In this document: positions 47,569 through 55,764 of the stretch, one piece after another | Numbering within the stretch: position 1 is the first letter of the stretch | How the letters are laid out: each line of letters begins with the position of its first letter | From: Crocinitomicaceae bacterium | Lineage (GTDB): Bacteria; Bacteroidota; Bacteroidia; Flavobacteriales_D; Crocinitomicaceae | DNA length: 64,000 nt | Assembly: GCA_023262855.1 (NCBI GenBank) | Contig: JALQYQ010000022.1 | Span: 49,969-113,968 of the forward strand | Direction: 5' to 3' | Position numbers and translations under genes: made by a program | The notes under the pieces: model-generated | What the model saw: only the letters and a program-made list of their open reading frames with translations | What the model was told of the DNA's origin: nothing | Database searches by the model: none

Positions 47569-48789
47569 TTATTCTTTCCCGTCAACGTAATCTTGTAAAT
47601 AACTGTAGTATTCAGTTAATTGTCCATCGGTAGTGGTTTCGCTTGCTCGACCAATCATGTTATCAGGATCTTCTTTCAACAAGGCTGGTAATACATGACG
47701 CATCAATTCGTTTCCAAAATCTTCTGAAGCATCTAATGGTAATTCGCACGGCAAATTGTCAACTGCCATTACTGCAATTGCCCCTTGTTTTGTGAAATCA
47801 ACCTCTGATTCCGAAATTGGATCGTATCCATAAATTGGATCAGCAATTTTACTTGGACGAATCGTGCACGCAACAGGTCCGTCAATATCACATGAAATAT
47901 CTGCTACTACACTTAAACGAACATTGTCTTGTTTTAAATCTTCACGCGTAATGATGAATGGTGAACGATTACTCCAGAAATGACATGGAATGTACATATC
48001 CATCTCCGGTAAAAAACGATTAAATGTTGATTTGTACAATTCAGGATTCGAATAAAATTCTGCTTTATCGAATGGTTTTCCATCTTTTCTTCCGTAATAA
48101 TCTTCTACTTCCAAATGCGCAAAAACTGGCTCATTGAACGTTGTTTTCAAGAACTCGTCTGGAGTCACTTCTTTGATCGGTAAAATGTCAATTATTTCAC
48201 GAGCGCCATGTCCTACTCGACCGAATCCAGTTAGCACAATTTTTGTATTTTCCGGCAATACGATTTTCGACATTTCAGCTTCCATTTCTTTGCGGTCAGC
48301 ACATTTGTTCGCTGGCTTAATATCGAATAAACCAGTTTTCAATCCCATCGCTCTAAAACCATTGTAAGCTCCTACAATTCCAGCGTAACGACCAAAACCA
48401 ATCACTCGCTTATTTTGCTTATTTTTGATGGTTTCATAATCAATCAACTGGATTTTCTTTTCCAAAATTGCACGCAACAAATCACGATTGTATGGTTGCT
48501 TTTTTAGTGTATGAGAAAAGAATAAGAATTTTTTATTTGGAATTAAATCAGAGATATTAACTTCCTTCACCCCCATGATAATGTCACAAGCACTCAAATC
48601 TTCGTTTAATTTCATCCCCTCAGCAACATATTCTTCGTCTTTGTATGCACGAATTGGACTAGGCTGAACAATGATTTCAACATTTGGATAGATTGCCTGA
48701 ATCGATTTACATTGCTTTGGAGTCAGTGGTACACGGTGATCTGGTGGAACTTTTCCTTCTCGAATTAGACCAATTTTAATTTTTTCCAT
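47569..48789 (-). CDS. Saccharopine/alanine dehydrogenase-like NAD(P) oxidoreductase
   Basis: Enzyme of 406 residues with the AlaDH/PNT-type N-terminal domain: IGLIREGKVPPDHRVPLTPKQCKSIQ, then KKFLFFSHTLKKQPYNRDLLRAILEKKIQLIDYETI, the nucleotide-binding region KIVLTGFGRVGHGAREIIDIL, and ADISCDIDGPVACTIRPSKIADPIYGYDP. The arrangement and the ISCDIDGP block resemble LYS1-type saccharopine dehydrogenase (lysine-forming) more than alanine dehydrogenase. Whether it works in lysine metabolism is not shown; no lysine genes are adjacent. It starts 10 bp after the KdsC-like gene. Confidence 0.82.
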   Translation of the reverse strand: MEKIKIGLIREGKVPPDHRVPLTPKQCKSIQAIYPNVEIIVQPSPIRAYKDEEYVAEGMKLNEDLSACDIIMGVKEVNISDLIPNKKFLFFSHTLKKQPYNRDLLRAILEKKIQLIDYETIKNKQNKRVIGFGRYAGIVGAYNGFRAMGLKTGLFDIKPANKCADRKEMEAEMSKIVLPENTKIVLTGFGRVGHGAREIIDILPIKEVTPDEFLKTTFNEPVFAHLEVEDYYGRKDGKPFDKAEFYSNPELYKSTFNRFLPEMDMYIPCHFWSNRSPFIITREDLKQDNVRLSVVADISCDIDGPVACTIRPSKIADPIYGYDPISESEVDFTKQGAIAVMAVDNLPCELPLDASEDFGNELMRHVLPALLKEDPDNMIGRASETTTDGQLTEYYSYLQDYVDGKE

Positions 48790-48799
48790 TTTTAATCTC

Positions 48800-49477
48800 T
48801 TAAGATAATGGTTGTTTTAATATGTATGAATCGATGAATTCTCTTACGCATCCATCGCCTCCTTTTTTCGTTAATACGACATCTACATGTCCTTTTACTG
48901 CATTCACAGCATCACTTGGGCAAGCTGAAAAACCAACATTTTTGATTATTTCCAAATCATTGATATCATCGCCAACAATCGCAACGTTTTCCAGCGTTAT
49001 GCCTAAATCGGCGCAGTGTTGCTTCAATATTTCAATTTTGGGATCTCGGCCAACATAACAGAATTGAATTCCCAAAAGTTCAGCTCTTGCTTTTACCATT
49101 TCACCTTTGAAACCTGATGAAATAATTGCCAATTGAAAATTATCTTTCACCAAATGTTGAATTGCCATTCCGTCTTTGGTATTGTATTTTTTAAATTGAT
49201 CTCCACTTTCGGTATAGTACATTCCGCCGTCCGTCATGACGCCGTCAACGTCCAACACCAACAATTTCAATTTTTCAATTTTCTTGTTCCACAAATCAGG
49301 ACGATACATTGGTTTGAACAACAAAGATAACATGTCAACGTCGTATTCTTCACAAACAGCTTCCAAATCGTAAACTGTCAGTTCATTTACATCATCCACA
49401 TCCAAATCATTCAAAAACTCGTTGTAATCAACACCGAATTTCGCACAAAGTCCTTTTAAATTTTGTTGTAAATGCAT
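48800..49477 (-). CDS. kdsC: KdsC-type HAD phosphatase with N-terminal HTH-like extension
   Basis: The C-terminal part (residues about 68-225) is a C0-type HAD phosphatase as in KDO 8-phosphate phosphatase: LLVLDVDGVMTDGGMYYTESGDQFKKYNTKDGMAIQHL, IISSG, and GDDINDLEIIKNVGFSACPSDAVNAVKGHVDVVLTKKGGDGCVREFID. The first 65 residues are extra for this family: NLKGLCAKFGVDYNEFLNDLDVDDVNELTVYDLEAVCEEYDVDMLSLLFKP has the helix pattern of an XRE/Cro HTH, but its recognition-helix region is acidic, so DNA binding is doubtful. Start 1 bp after the DAHP synthase stop. Substrate KDO 8-phosphate is the family norm; another 2-keto sugar acid phosphate is possible. Confidence 0.85.
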   Translation of the reverse strand: MHLQQNLKGLCAKFGVDYNEFLNDLDVDDVNELTVYDLEAVCEEYDVDMLSLLFKPMYRPDLWNKKIEKLKLLVLDVDGVMTDGGMYYTESGDQFKKYNTKDGMAIQHLVKDNFQLAIISSGFKGEMVKARAELLGIQFCYVGRDPKIEILKQHCADLGITLENVAIVGDDINDLEIIKNVGFSACPSDAVNAVKGHVDVVLTKKGGDGCVREFIDSYILKQPLS

Positions 49478-49478
49478 A

Positions 49479-50477
49479 TTAAATCATTTTATAACCAACG
49501 CTTTCCGCAACTGGACGAAGTGAATTCAACAATTGTTCGAATTGCGCATGATCTAATTGCTGAGACGCATCAGATTTCGCTACTTTAGGATTTGGATGTG
49601 CCTCAATCAACAAACCATCAATTCCCATTGCCACACATGCTTTTGCTAAATTTGGAATACCATAAGCATAACCCATTGCATGCGAAGGATCCAAAATAAT
49701 TGGCAAGTTCGTATATTCTTGCATCCAAGCAACACCGCACAAATCAAGCGTAAAACGTGTTCCTGTTTCGAACGTACGTAAACCGCGTTCACACAAGATC
49801 ACATTTTCATTTCCACCTGATAAAACGAATTCTGCTGCTTGTGCAAATTCTTGTAAAGTCGTTCCGAAACCACGTTTAATTAAGACTGGTTTATTTGTTT
49901 TTGCACACGCTCGCAAGATTCCCTGATCGTACATTGCTTTTGCTCCAACTTGAATAACATCAGTGTATTCGATGATTTCATCAATGTGCGTTGCATCACG
50001 CGCTTCTGTTATAACATTTAAGCCATAATCTTCACGCATTTTTGCCAATAATTTTAATCCTTCAAGGCCTAAACCTTGAAAGGAATAAGGACTCGTTCTC
50101 GGTTTGTAGCAACCTCCGCGAAGTGTTGTCAATCCTAATTTTATCAATAATTCAGAAGATTCTCTTATTTGCTCTTCTGACTCAACAGAACAAGGACCAC
50201 CAATTAACAACGTGTTTCCAGTCGATCCTCCAATTGTTACGTTTCCAATTTTAACTTCACGCTTTTCATTGCGATAATTTCTAGACGCCAATTGCATGTC
50301 GTTCGGAAATACCCAAAATTGGTCAACACTATTTTCTATGCTAGTTGGAACTTCTTTTACACCTGAACCAGTGATCAAAATATTTGTTCCATTTGAAGTA
50401 ATGTGAAATGCCTTGATTTGTTCTGCCAAAGCTGCAGCATCTTGTTGTGAAACAGATGATTTTAAATGTATTATCAT
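49479..50477 (-). CDS. aroF: 3-deoxy-7-phosphoheptulonate (DAHP) synthase, type I-beta
   Basis: Condenses phosphoenolpyruvate with erythrose 4-phosphate to begin aromatic amino acid synthesis. The 332 residues comprise a ferredoxin-like N-terminal domain (residues 1-70) as in feedback-regulated I-beta enzymes, then the TIM barrel with LIGGPCSVESEEQI, RGGCYKPRTSPYSFQGLGLEGL, VIQVGAKAMYD, NKPVLIKRGFGTT, LCERGLRTFE and ILDPSHAMGYAYG. KPRTSPY separates it from KDO 8-phosphate synthase, which has KANRSS there. The start overlaps the stop of the RPE-like/CBS gene by 4 bp. Confidence 0.94.
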   Translation of the reverse strand: MIIHLKSSVSQQDAAALAEQIKAFHITSNGTNILITGSGVKEVPTSIENSVDQFWVFPNDMQLASRNYRNEKREVKIGNVTIGGSTGNTLLIGGPCSVESEEQIRESSELLIKLGLTTLRGGCYKPRTSPYSFQGLGLEGLKLLAKMREDYGLNVITEARDATHIDEIIEYTDVIQVGAKAMYDQGILRACAKTNKPVLIKRGFGTTLQEFAQAAEFVLSGGNENVILCERGLRTFETGTRFTLDLCGVAWMQEYTNLPIILDPSHAMGYAYGIPNLAKACVAMGIDGLLIEAHPNPKVAKSDASQQLDHAQFEQLLNSLRPVAESVGYKMI

Positions 50478-51478
50478 AATTCTCCTTTGATAAGATGCAC
50501 AAAGTTAACAATTCCTGCCGCTTTTCCTTCGTTTTTTAACACTGGCAAGTACATTACAGGAAATGCACATTTTTTAATTGTTTGAAGTAATTCTACCACT
50601 GTTGAATCGTCTGAAATAGACACAGGATTCGAATTCATCATAGATTTAGCTTCCAAAGCATTTAAATTTGATAAGTTTTTCAAAACTCCTTTTCGAATAT
50701 CAGCCGAAGAAACAATTCCTGCCAAATTCCCAGAATTGTCAACGACCAAACAGAAGCCAAGATTTCCATCTTCAATTGTTTGCAACGTTGTTTTCAAATC
50801 CATTGTTTCATAATTCACCACTGGACATTCATCCAACGGCATCATAAAATCCCCAACATGGAATTGTGATTCAATTTCTCGTTTCGTCAAGTTCATCAAT
50901 GCATGACCAATGCTTGGTGCGTTGAATAAATAGGAACCTGACACCGATGAACTCACCCCCATATTTCGTAGGATAAATGAAACTTCTCCATTTACTCCAC
51001 CGTCAACATGAATAGATTTTGCAGGATATTTTTTTCTAAACTGACGAATTTTTGAGAAATTAATTTTATCAAAAACGCCCCCACTTTGTCCAGGAATTGT
51101 CGCCATGATCAAAATAAAATCAAACTGTGCATATTCATCAAAAGCTGCAATTGAAGTTGGAGTAATGATTGCCAACCCTTTTCGACCAGAAATATCCGCT
51201 GGAATTTCTAATTTCCCTGGCAAATCTTCATATTGAAAGGTGATGTATTCAACAGGATTTTGGCGCAATAAATCAAAATACTTTGTGGGATCGTTGGTAA
51301 TAATATGCAAATCAATCGGCAAATTACACATCGAACGAATCAACTGAATATCTTCAAAAACACTTAAATCATCATTGCAATCAACATGCAACAAATCTAC
51401 TTGGTGGTTAACTAAGTCGATAATCACTTCGGGTAATGAGCGTTTTTTGTCAGAATAAATTGACGCTGATATCTTCAT
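50474..51478 (-). CDS. Ribulose-phosphate-3-epimerase-like barrel fused to a CBS pair
   Basis: A 334-residue fusion. Residues 1-210 follow the RPE TIM barrel: SASIYSDKK start, HVD (His31, Asp33), DLHII (His58), TIPGQSGG and HVDGGVN (Asp159). These match the metal and acid/base residues of RPE, but the usual VMDGHFVPN substrate loop is CNDDLSVFE. Residues about 215-334 are two CBS motifs (GFCLVVDNSGNLAGIVSSADIRKGV and FPVMYLPVLKNEGKAAGIVNFVHLIKGEL) similar in layout to the CBS pair of arabinose-5-phosphate isomerase KdsD. It heads an operon with DAHP synthase and a KdsC-type enzyme. Reaction is inferred as pentose-phosphate epimerisation or isomerisation, possibly adenylate-regulated. Confidence 0.78.
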   Translation of the reverse strand: MKISASIYSDKKRSLPEVIIDLVNHQVDLLHVDCNDDLSVFEDIQLIRSMCNLPIDLHIITNDPTKYFDLLRQNPVEYITFQYEDLPGKLEIPADISGRKGLAIITPTSIAAFDEYAQFDFILIMATIPGQSGGVFDKINFSKIRQFRKKYPAKSIHVDGGVNGEVSFILRNMGVSSSVSGSYLFNAPSIGHALMNLTKREIESQFHVGDFMMPLDECPVVNYETMDLKTTLQTIEDGNLGFCLVVDNSGNLAGIVSSADIRKGVLKNLSNLNALEAKSMMNSNPVSISDDSTVVELLQTIKKCAFPVMYLPVLKNEGKAAGIVNFVHLIKGEL

Positions 51479-51542
51479 GCAGGTAATTTCAAAATTTGCA
51501 AGGTAAAGATAGTAAATTCGGCGTCTACTTTGTCGAAAATGT

Positions 51543-51550
51543 TATTTTTG
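51543..51550 (+). promoter_or_regulatory. Putative promoter of the alpha/beta hydrolase gene (TATTTTTG)
   Basis: TATTTTTG matches TAnnTTTG but is only 8 bp from the ATG at 51559, so a transcript would be nearly leaderless. A chance match is possible. Confidence 0.35.
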
Positions 51551-51558
51551 GGATTATC

Positions 51559-52392
51559 ATGGAAAGAACACTTATTAATCAGCAATATACAGGTGCAAAC
51601 GAAAGAAAAAGTCTGTTAGATTTAGTTGTACCAGCCAATTTCAATCAACAATTAATCGTTTTCATGCACGGTTATATGGGATACAAAGATTGGGGATGTT
51701 GGAATTTAGTACAAAATCATTTTGTTTCGAAAGGCTATGGTTTTTGTAAATTCAATGTGTCACACAACGGAGGAACGTTTGAAAACCCGATTGACTTTCC
51801 GGATTTAGAAGCGTTTGCTAAAAATTCATATACCAATGAATTAACTGATTTAACAGCTGTTTTGGATTGGCTTGAAACACAATTTGAGGAATTACCAGAA
51901 ATCTATCTAATTGGACATTCGCGAGGAGGTGGAATTGTTTTGTTAAAGGCAGCTGATCCACGTGTAAAACGCATTGTGACTTGGTCAGCCATTTGTGATA
52001 TCGAAAAGCGCTTTCCGACTGGAAAACAATTGGAAATATGGAAAACGCAGGGAACTCGCTACACAGAAAACAGTAGGACTTTACAAAAAATGCCTCACTC
52101 CTATTCTCAATTTGAAGATTTTGATGCTAATCGAGATGTGTTAAACATCGAACAAGCTTGTTTAAATTCTAGTAAGCCAACTTTGGTAATTCATGGTGAT
52201 TTAGATACTTCAGTGGAAATTGAGGAAGGAAGACAAATAGCATCTTGGTTGAAAACGCGACTTTTTGAAATTGAGGAAGCTAATCACACTTTTGGTGCTA
52301 CTCAACCTTGGACAGAAACTGAAATGCCAGAACATTTGCAAAAAGTCTGTATGTTGACAGAAGGATTTTTTGAAATTGATTACAACATCTAA
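51559..52392 (+). CDS. Alpha/beta hydrolase
   Basis: Cytoplasmic serine hydrolase of about 277 residues. It has the oxyanion strand LIVFMHGYMGYKDWGCWN, the nucleophile elbow YLIGHSRGGGIVLLKAA, an acid in VIHGDLDTSVEIEEG and a histidine in ANHTFGA, so the triad is complete. The ORF track extends 21 codons further upstream, but the MERTLINQQYTGANERKSL start at 51559 fits a cytoplasmic hydrolase better, and the upstream codons lie over the intergenic promoter region. Substrate not known; related to dienelactone-hydrolase/acyl-esterase-like proteins. Confidence 0.85.
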   Translation: MERTLINQQYTGANERKSLLDLVVPANFNQQLIVFMHGYMGYKDWGCWNLVQNHFVSKGYGFCKFNVSHNGGTFENPIDFPDLEAFAKNSYTNELTDLTAVLDWLETQFEELPEIYLIGHSRGGGIVLLKAADPRVKRIVTWSAICDIEKRFPTGKQLEIWKTQGTRYTENSRTLQKMPHSYSQFEDFDANRDVLNIEQACLNSSKPTLVIHGDLDTSVEIEEGRQIASWLKTRLFEIEEANHTFGATQPWTETEMPEHLQKVCMLTEGFFEIDYNI

Positions 52393-52449
52393 ACTTAAAA
52401 TTAAGCAAAATAAAAAAATCAACTCTTAATCAATTTTTGGATTGCTAAA

Positions 52450-52851
52450 TCAACTTAAAAATCGTTTTTTCTGCTCTTCTGTTGGCATTAAACAGTATCC
52501 TTTTGATAATCTATGGCGTCTTTTAGCTACAAAGCGATACAATTGATCACGCTGACAAACAGGAATAATTCGAAAGAATTGAAGCAAGGGAAGCGGAAAT
52601 TTCAATTTTCGAACCAAAGCCAATGCACCATTCGATTGTGAGTACAACTGGTAATTTGTAAAAAAATAAAAGGTTTCCAAATTTGGTACTTGACCGTGAT
52701 TATCGTGAAAAAAACGCTTCGCAAAATCAGATTGCAAAGCACAAAAGTAGACTTCGGGTTTCTTTTCAAATTTCAACACCAATCGAACTACATGATTACA
52801 AAAACCACAATCTCCATCGTAAAATACAATTGATTTTTCATTCCAGTTCAT
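52450..52851 (-). CDS. DCC family thiol-disulfide oxidoreductase (DUF393)
   Basis: Protein of 133 residues in the DCC/DUF393 family, named for the motif DGDCGFCN, here VFYDGDCGFCNHVVRLVLKFEKK at residues about 10-30. The rest, CALQSDFAKRFF and FRIIPVCQRDQLYRFVAKRRHRL, matches the family. Its redox partner and client are unknown. It is divergent from the 3-hydroxybutyryl-CoA dehydrogenase gene. Confidence 0.88.
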   Translation of the reverse strand: MNWNEKSIVFYDGDCGFCNHVVRLVLKFEKKPEVYFCALQSDFAKRFFHDNHGQVPNLETFYFFTNYQLYSQSNGALALVRKLKFPLPLLQFFRIIPVCQRDQLYRFVAKRRHRLSKGYCLMPTEEQKKRFLS

Positions 52852-52936
52852 GCGTTAAAATTACACTATTCAAATCGAATTCTAACCACGCTGATAATTA
52901 AATTTAAAAACAATGGTTCAAGCAAAATGACATTGT

Positions 52937-52944
52937 TATATTTG
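52937..52944 (+). promoter_or_regulatory. Putative promoter of the hydroxybutyryl-CoA dehydrogenase gene (TATATTTG)
   Basis: TATATTTG matches TAnnTTTG and ends 20 bp before the ATG at 52965, the standard distance. Confidence 0.55.
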
Positions 52945-52964
52945 CCAAACAAAACGAAAACACG

Positions 52965-53855
52965 ATGAAAAATATAGCAGTAATTGGATCTGGAACAATG
53001 GGAAATGGAATTGCGCACGTTTTTGCACAATTTGGTTACAAAGTTTCATTGATTGATATTTCACAAGCTTCTTTGGATAAAGGAATGGCGACAATTTCAA
53101 AAAACTTAGATCGTCAAGTTGCAAAGGAAGCAATCACCGAAGCAGATAAAGCAGCAACTTTAGCAAATCTAACTACTTTCACTTCAATGGAAGAAGGTGT
53201 TAAAAATGTTGATTTAGTAGTTGAGGCAGCAACAGAAAATGTTGATTTAAAATTGAAAATCTTTGCTGATTTGGATAAATTCACTTCTCCAAATGTCATT
53301 TTAGCTTCAAACACTTCTTCAATTTCGATTACTAAAATTGCTTCTGTTACAACACGTCCAGACAAAGTTATCGGTATGCACTTTATGAATCCAGTTCCAG
53401 TAATGAAATTGGTTGAAATTATCCGTGGTTACTCTACATCTGACGAAGTAACTCAATTAATCATGGAAACTTCGCGCAACTTGAAAAAAGTTCCTGTTGA
53501 AGTGAACGATTATCCTGGTTTCGTTGCAAATAGAATCTTAATGCCAATGATCAATGAAGCAATCATTACGTTGTTTGAAGGTGTAGCGGGTGTTGAAGAA
53601 ATTGATACTGTGATGAAACTAGGAATGGCTCATCCAATGGGTCCGTTACAATTGGCTGATTTCATCGGATTGGATGTTTGTTTAGCGATATTAGAAGTGC
53701 TTCATGAAGGTTTTGGAAATCCAAAATATGCTCCATGCCCACTTTTAGTTAACATGGTTACAGCTGGTAAAAAGGGTGTTAAAACAGGTGAAGGATTCTA
53801 CTCTTGGACACATGGAACAAAAGATTTGGTTGTTGCAGATTACTTTAAAAAATAA
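52965..53855 (+). CDS. hbd: 3-hydroxybutyryl-CoA dehydrogenase
   Basis: NAD(P)-dependent enzyme of 296 residues that interconverts 3-hydroxyacyl-CoA and 3-oxoacyl-CoA. It begins with the Rossmann motif IAVIGSGTMGNGIAHVFAQFGY, then SNTSSISITKIAS, the catalytic-His region GMHFMNPVPVMKLVEIIRG, YPGFVANRILMPMINEAI and the C-terminal LGMAHPMGPLQLADFIGLDVCLAI and GFYSW. No other beta-oxidation genes flank it, so fatty acid or amino acid catabolism is equally likely. A strong terminator follows. Confidence 0.95.
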   Translation: MKNIAVIGSGTMGNGIAHVFAQFGYKVSLIDISQASLDKGMATISKNLDRQVAKEAITEADKAATLANLTTFTSMEEGVKNVDLVVEAATENVDLKLKIFADLDKFTSPNVILASNTSSISITKIASVTTRPDKVIGMHFMNPVPVMKLVEIIRGYSTSDEVTQLIMETSRNLKKVPVEVNDYPGFVANRILMPMINEAIITLFEGVAGVEEIDTVMKLGMAHPMGPLQLADFIGLDVCLAILEVLHEGFGNPKYAPCPLLVNMVTAGKKGVKTGEGFYSWTHGTKDLVVADYFKK

Positions 53856-53871
53856 GCAATATCATATTACT

Positions 53872-53902
53872 AAAAAAGGTCAGTTTTCACTGACCTTTTT
53901 TT
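53872..53902. terminator. Bidirectional terminator
   Basis: AAAAAAGGTCAGT-TTTC-ACTGACCTTTTTT is a perfect 13-pair stem with A and T runs on both sides, suited to end the dehydrogenase gene and the convergent phosphatase-fold gene. Confidence 0.9.
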
Positions 53903-54887
53903 ATGGAGTAACAAATAACTCATCCATTACAATCCCTTTTGATGTGGGCATTTTAAAATGCAGCATTTCAGCGATTGTGGCACTAATATCCAGTTGATCA
54001 TACATCCCATCGATTACAAAGTTTTTCTTGAAATCAGGACCTAAACCAATCATGTAAATTGTTCGACATCCATCGCAATTATCACCATGATTAACAAAAC
54101 CATTTTTATGACCTACAGTATGTCTACCGTGATCATTTGTAATAATTAATGTTGTATTATCCTTGTAAACAGGATCATTTTGGATAAAATTCCACAAATT
54201 CAATGCGGTATTATCTGTTGTTTTTATCGCTTGCAAGTATTCTGGCCATTCGTTTTGGTGTCCACGCACATCGACTTCTAACAAATTAATCAATGTCATT
54301 TCAGGATGATATTTCTTTAAAATCGATTGCGCATCTCTCCATGTGTAGGCATCATTCGTATATCCTTCACCTTTTCCGTCAACACCGCAATACTGAGATG
54401 GGGTATTTTTCCCATTCCACTTACTATTTTTGGTATTGGCCAATATGTTTAATTTTCCTTTGCTCGTAATCACCCAAGCATGAGTAGAATCTAAATTTTT
54501 CTCATTCAAAAAATATTGAAACATTGAGGGAAATTTTGGCAATTCTGAGCCATCATTTTTTACACTTTGATAATTTCCTGTACAAATTGCAGTATGTCCA
54601 GAATTCGTTGTCGTTGTTCCGTTATTTTTAAAATTCTTAATTAACACACCTTGCGGAGCCAACACAGTTGATAAATTGGGAATGTACTGACAAGTTGAAT
54701 CACCAAACGTTTCTGAATAGCGAGGACCATCAATGATTAATACAACAACATATTTTGTCTTGTATTCACGAACTGGGCGAACTTCGTCTTTGCACTTATC
54801 AGAATTAAACGAGAAACCAACACCTGTAAAGAGAACAAGTGCCAGAATTGTTAAAATTCTATAGCGATATGATTTTATCAAAATCAA
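53901..54887 (-). CDS. Alkaline phosphatase superfamily membrane-anchored or exported protein
   Basis: Protein of 328 residues with an N-terminal hydrophobic segment ([20 protein letters not shown]). The catalytic metal region of the superfamily is visible: [17 protein letters not shown], then [21 protein letters not shown] with the Thr nucleophile position, [16 protein letters not shown], and [23 protein letters not shown] with the Asp-His pair and the final His. The set resembles sulfatases/nucleotide pyrophosphatases and phosphoglycerate-mutase-like hydrolases rather than classical PhoA. Its start overlaps the menB stop by 4 bp, an unusual pairing. Substrate is unknown. Confidence 0.82.
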   Translation of the reverse strand: MILIKSYRYRILTILALVLFTGVGFSFNSDKCKDEVRPVREYKTKYVVVLIIDGPRYSETFGDSTCQYIPNLSTVLAPQGVLIKNFKNNGTTTTNSGHTAICTGNYQSVKNDGSELPKFPSMFQYFLNEKNLDSTHAWVITSKGKLNILANTKNSKWNGKNTPSQYCGVDGKGEGYTNDAYTWRDAQSILKKYHPEMTLINLLEVDVRGHQNEWPEYLQAIKTTDNTALNLWNFIQNDPVYKDNTTLIITNDHGRHTVGHKNGFVNHGDNCDGCRTIYMIGLGPDFKKNFVIDGMYDQLDISATIAEMLHFKMPTSKGIVMDELFVTP

Positions 54888-55699
54888 GGGAATTTAGGAA
54901 ATTTCTGAAAATCTGGATCACGCTTTTCTAAAAAGGCATGTTTACCTTCCTGCGCTTCTTCCGTTAAATAGAACATTAATGTTGCATCACCAGCTAATTC
55001 CATAATACCATGTTGACCGTCCAATTCTGCATTCAAACCACGTTTGATCATGCGAATTGCCAAAGGACTTCTTTTCATGATTGTTTTACACCATGCAACA
55101 GTTGTATCTTCTAATTGATCCAATGGAACAACCTTATTAACCATTCCCATTTTCTCCGCTTCCTCAGCTGTGTATTGCTCACACAAATACCAAATCTCAC
55201 GTGCTTTCTTTTGTCCAACACATCGTGCTAAATAGGATGAACCAAATCCTCCATCAAAACTTCCAACTTTAGGACCTGTTTGTCCAAAACGCGCGTTTTC
55301 TGATGCAATTGTTAAATCGCAAACTACGTGAAGTACATGTCCGCCACCGATTGCATAACCATTCACCATTGCAATTACTGGTTTCGGCATTGAACGAATT
55401 GCTTTGTGCAAATCAAGTACATTCAAACGAGGCACGCCATTTTCGGAAATATAACCCCCAATTCCTTTCACATTTTGATCTCCTCCCGAGCAAAATGCCT
55501 TATCACCAGCTCCGGTAAGAATGATTACACTGATATCATTTCGCTCTCTACAAATATTCATCGCATCCAACAATTCCATATTTGTTTCAGGGCGAAAGGC
55601 GTTGTAAACGCGTGGACGATTAATCGTCAGTTTTGCTATTCCTTCGAAAAATTCGAATTTAATATCGGTATATTCTTTTATGCTTGTCCAATTGCGCAT
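54884..55699 (-). CDS. menB: 1,4-dihydroxy-2-naphthoyl-CoA synthase
   Basis: Crotonase-family enzyme that closes the naphthoquinone ring in menaquinone synthesis. The 271 residues carry the MenB-specific blocks [87 protein letters not shown], and the C-terminal [34 protein letters not shown]. Starts with [10 protein letters not shown]. Together with ubiE elsewhere in the window it shows a menaquinone-based respiratory chain. Confidence 0.96.
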   Translation of the reverse strand: MRNWTSIKEYTDIKFEFFEGIAKLTINRPRVYNAFRPETNMELLDAMNICRERNDISVIILTGAGDKAFCSGGDQNVKGIGGYISENGVPRLNVLDLHKAIRSMPKPVIAMVNGYAIGGGHVLHVVCDLTIASENARFGQTGPKVGSFDGGFGSSYLARCVGQKKAREIWYLCEQYTAEEAEKMGMVNKVVPLDQLEDTTVAWCKTIMKRSPLAIRMIKRGLNAELDGQHGIMELAGDATLMFYLTEEAQEGKHAFLEKRDPDFQKFPKFP

Positions 55700-55721
55700 T
55701 GTCTTGTGTTTTTATTTTTGT

Positions 55722-55729
55722 CAAATTTA
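55722..55729 (-). promoter_or_regulatory. Putative menB promoter (TAAATTTG)
   Basis: On the minus strand TAAATTTG matches TAnnTTTG and ends 22 bp before the menB ATG. A TTG lies 16 bp upstream as a possible -33 element. Confidence 0.55.
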
Positions 55730-55764
55730 CGAATTGCCTTTAAATCAACTTCAGAAAGTTGAAT

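Noticed and set aside
49479-50477. KDO 8-phosphate synthase instead of DAHP synthase
   Set aside because: The KPRTSPY motif is typical of DAHP synthase, and the N-terminal ferredoxin-like regulatory domain is present; KDO 8-phosphate synthase has a different motif here.
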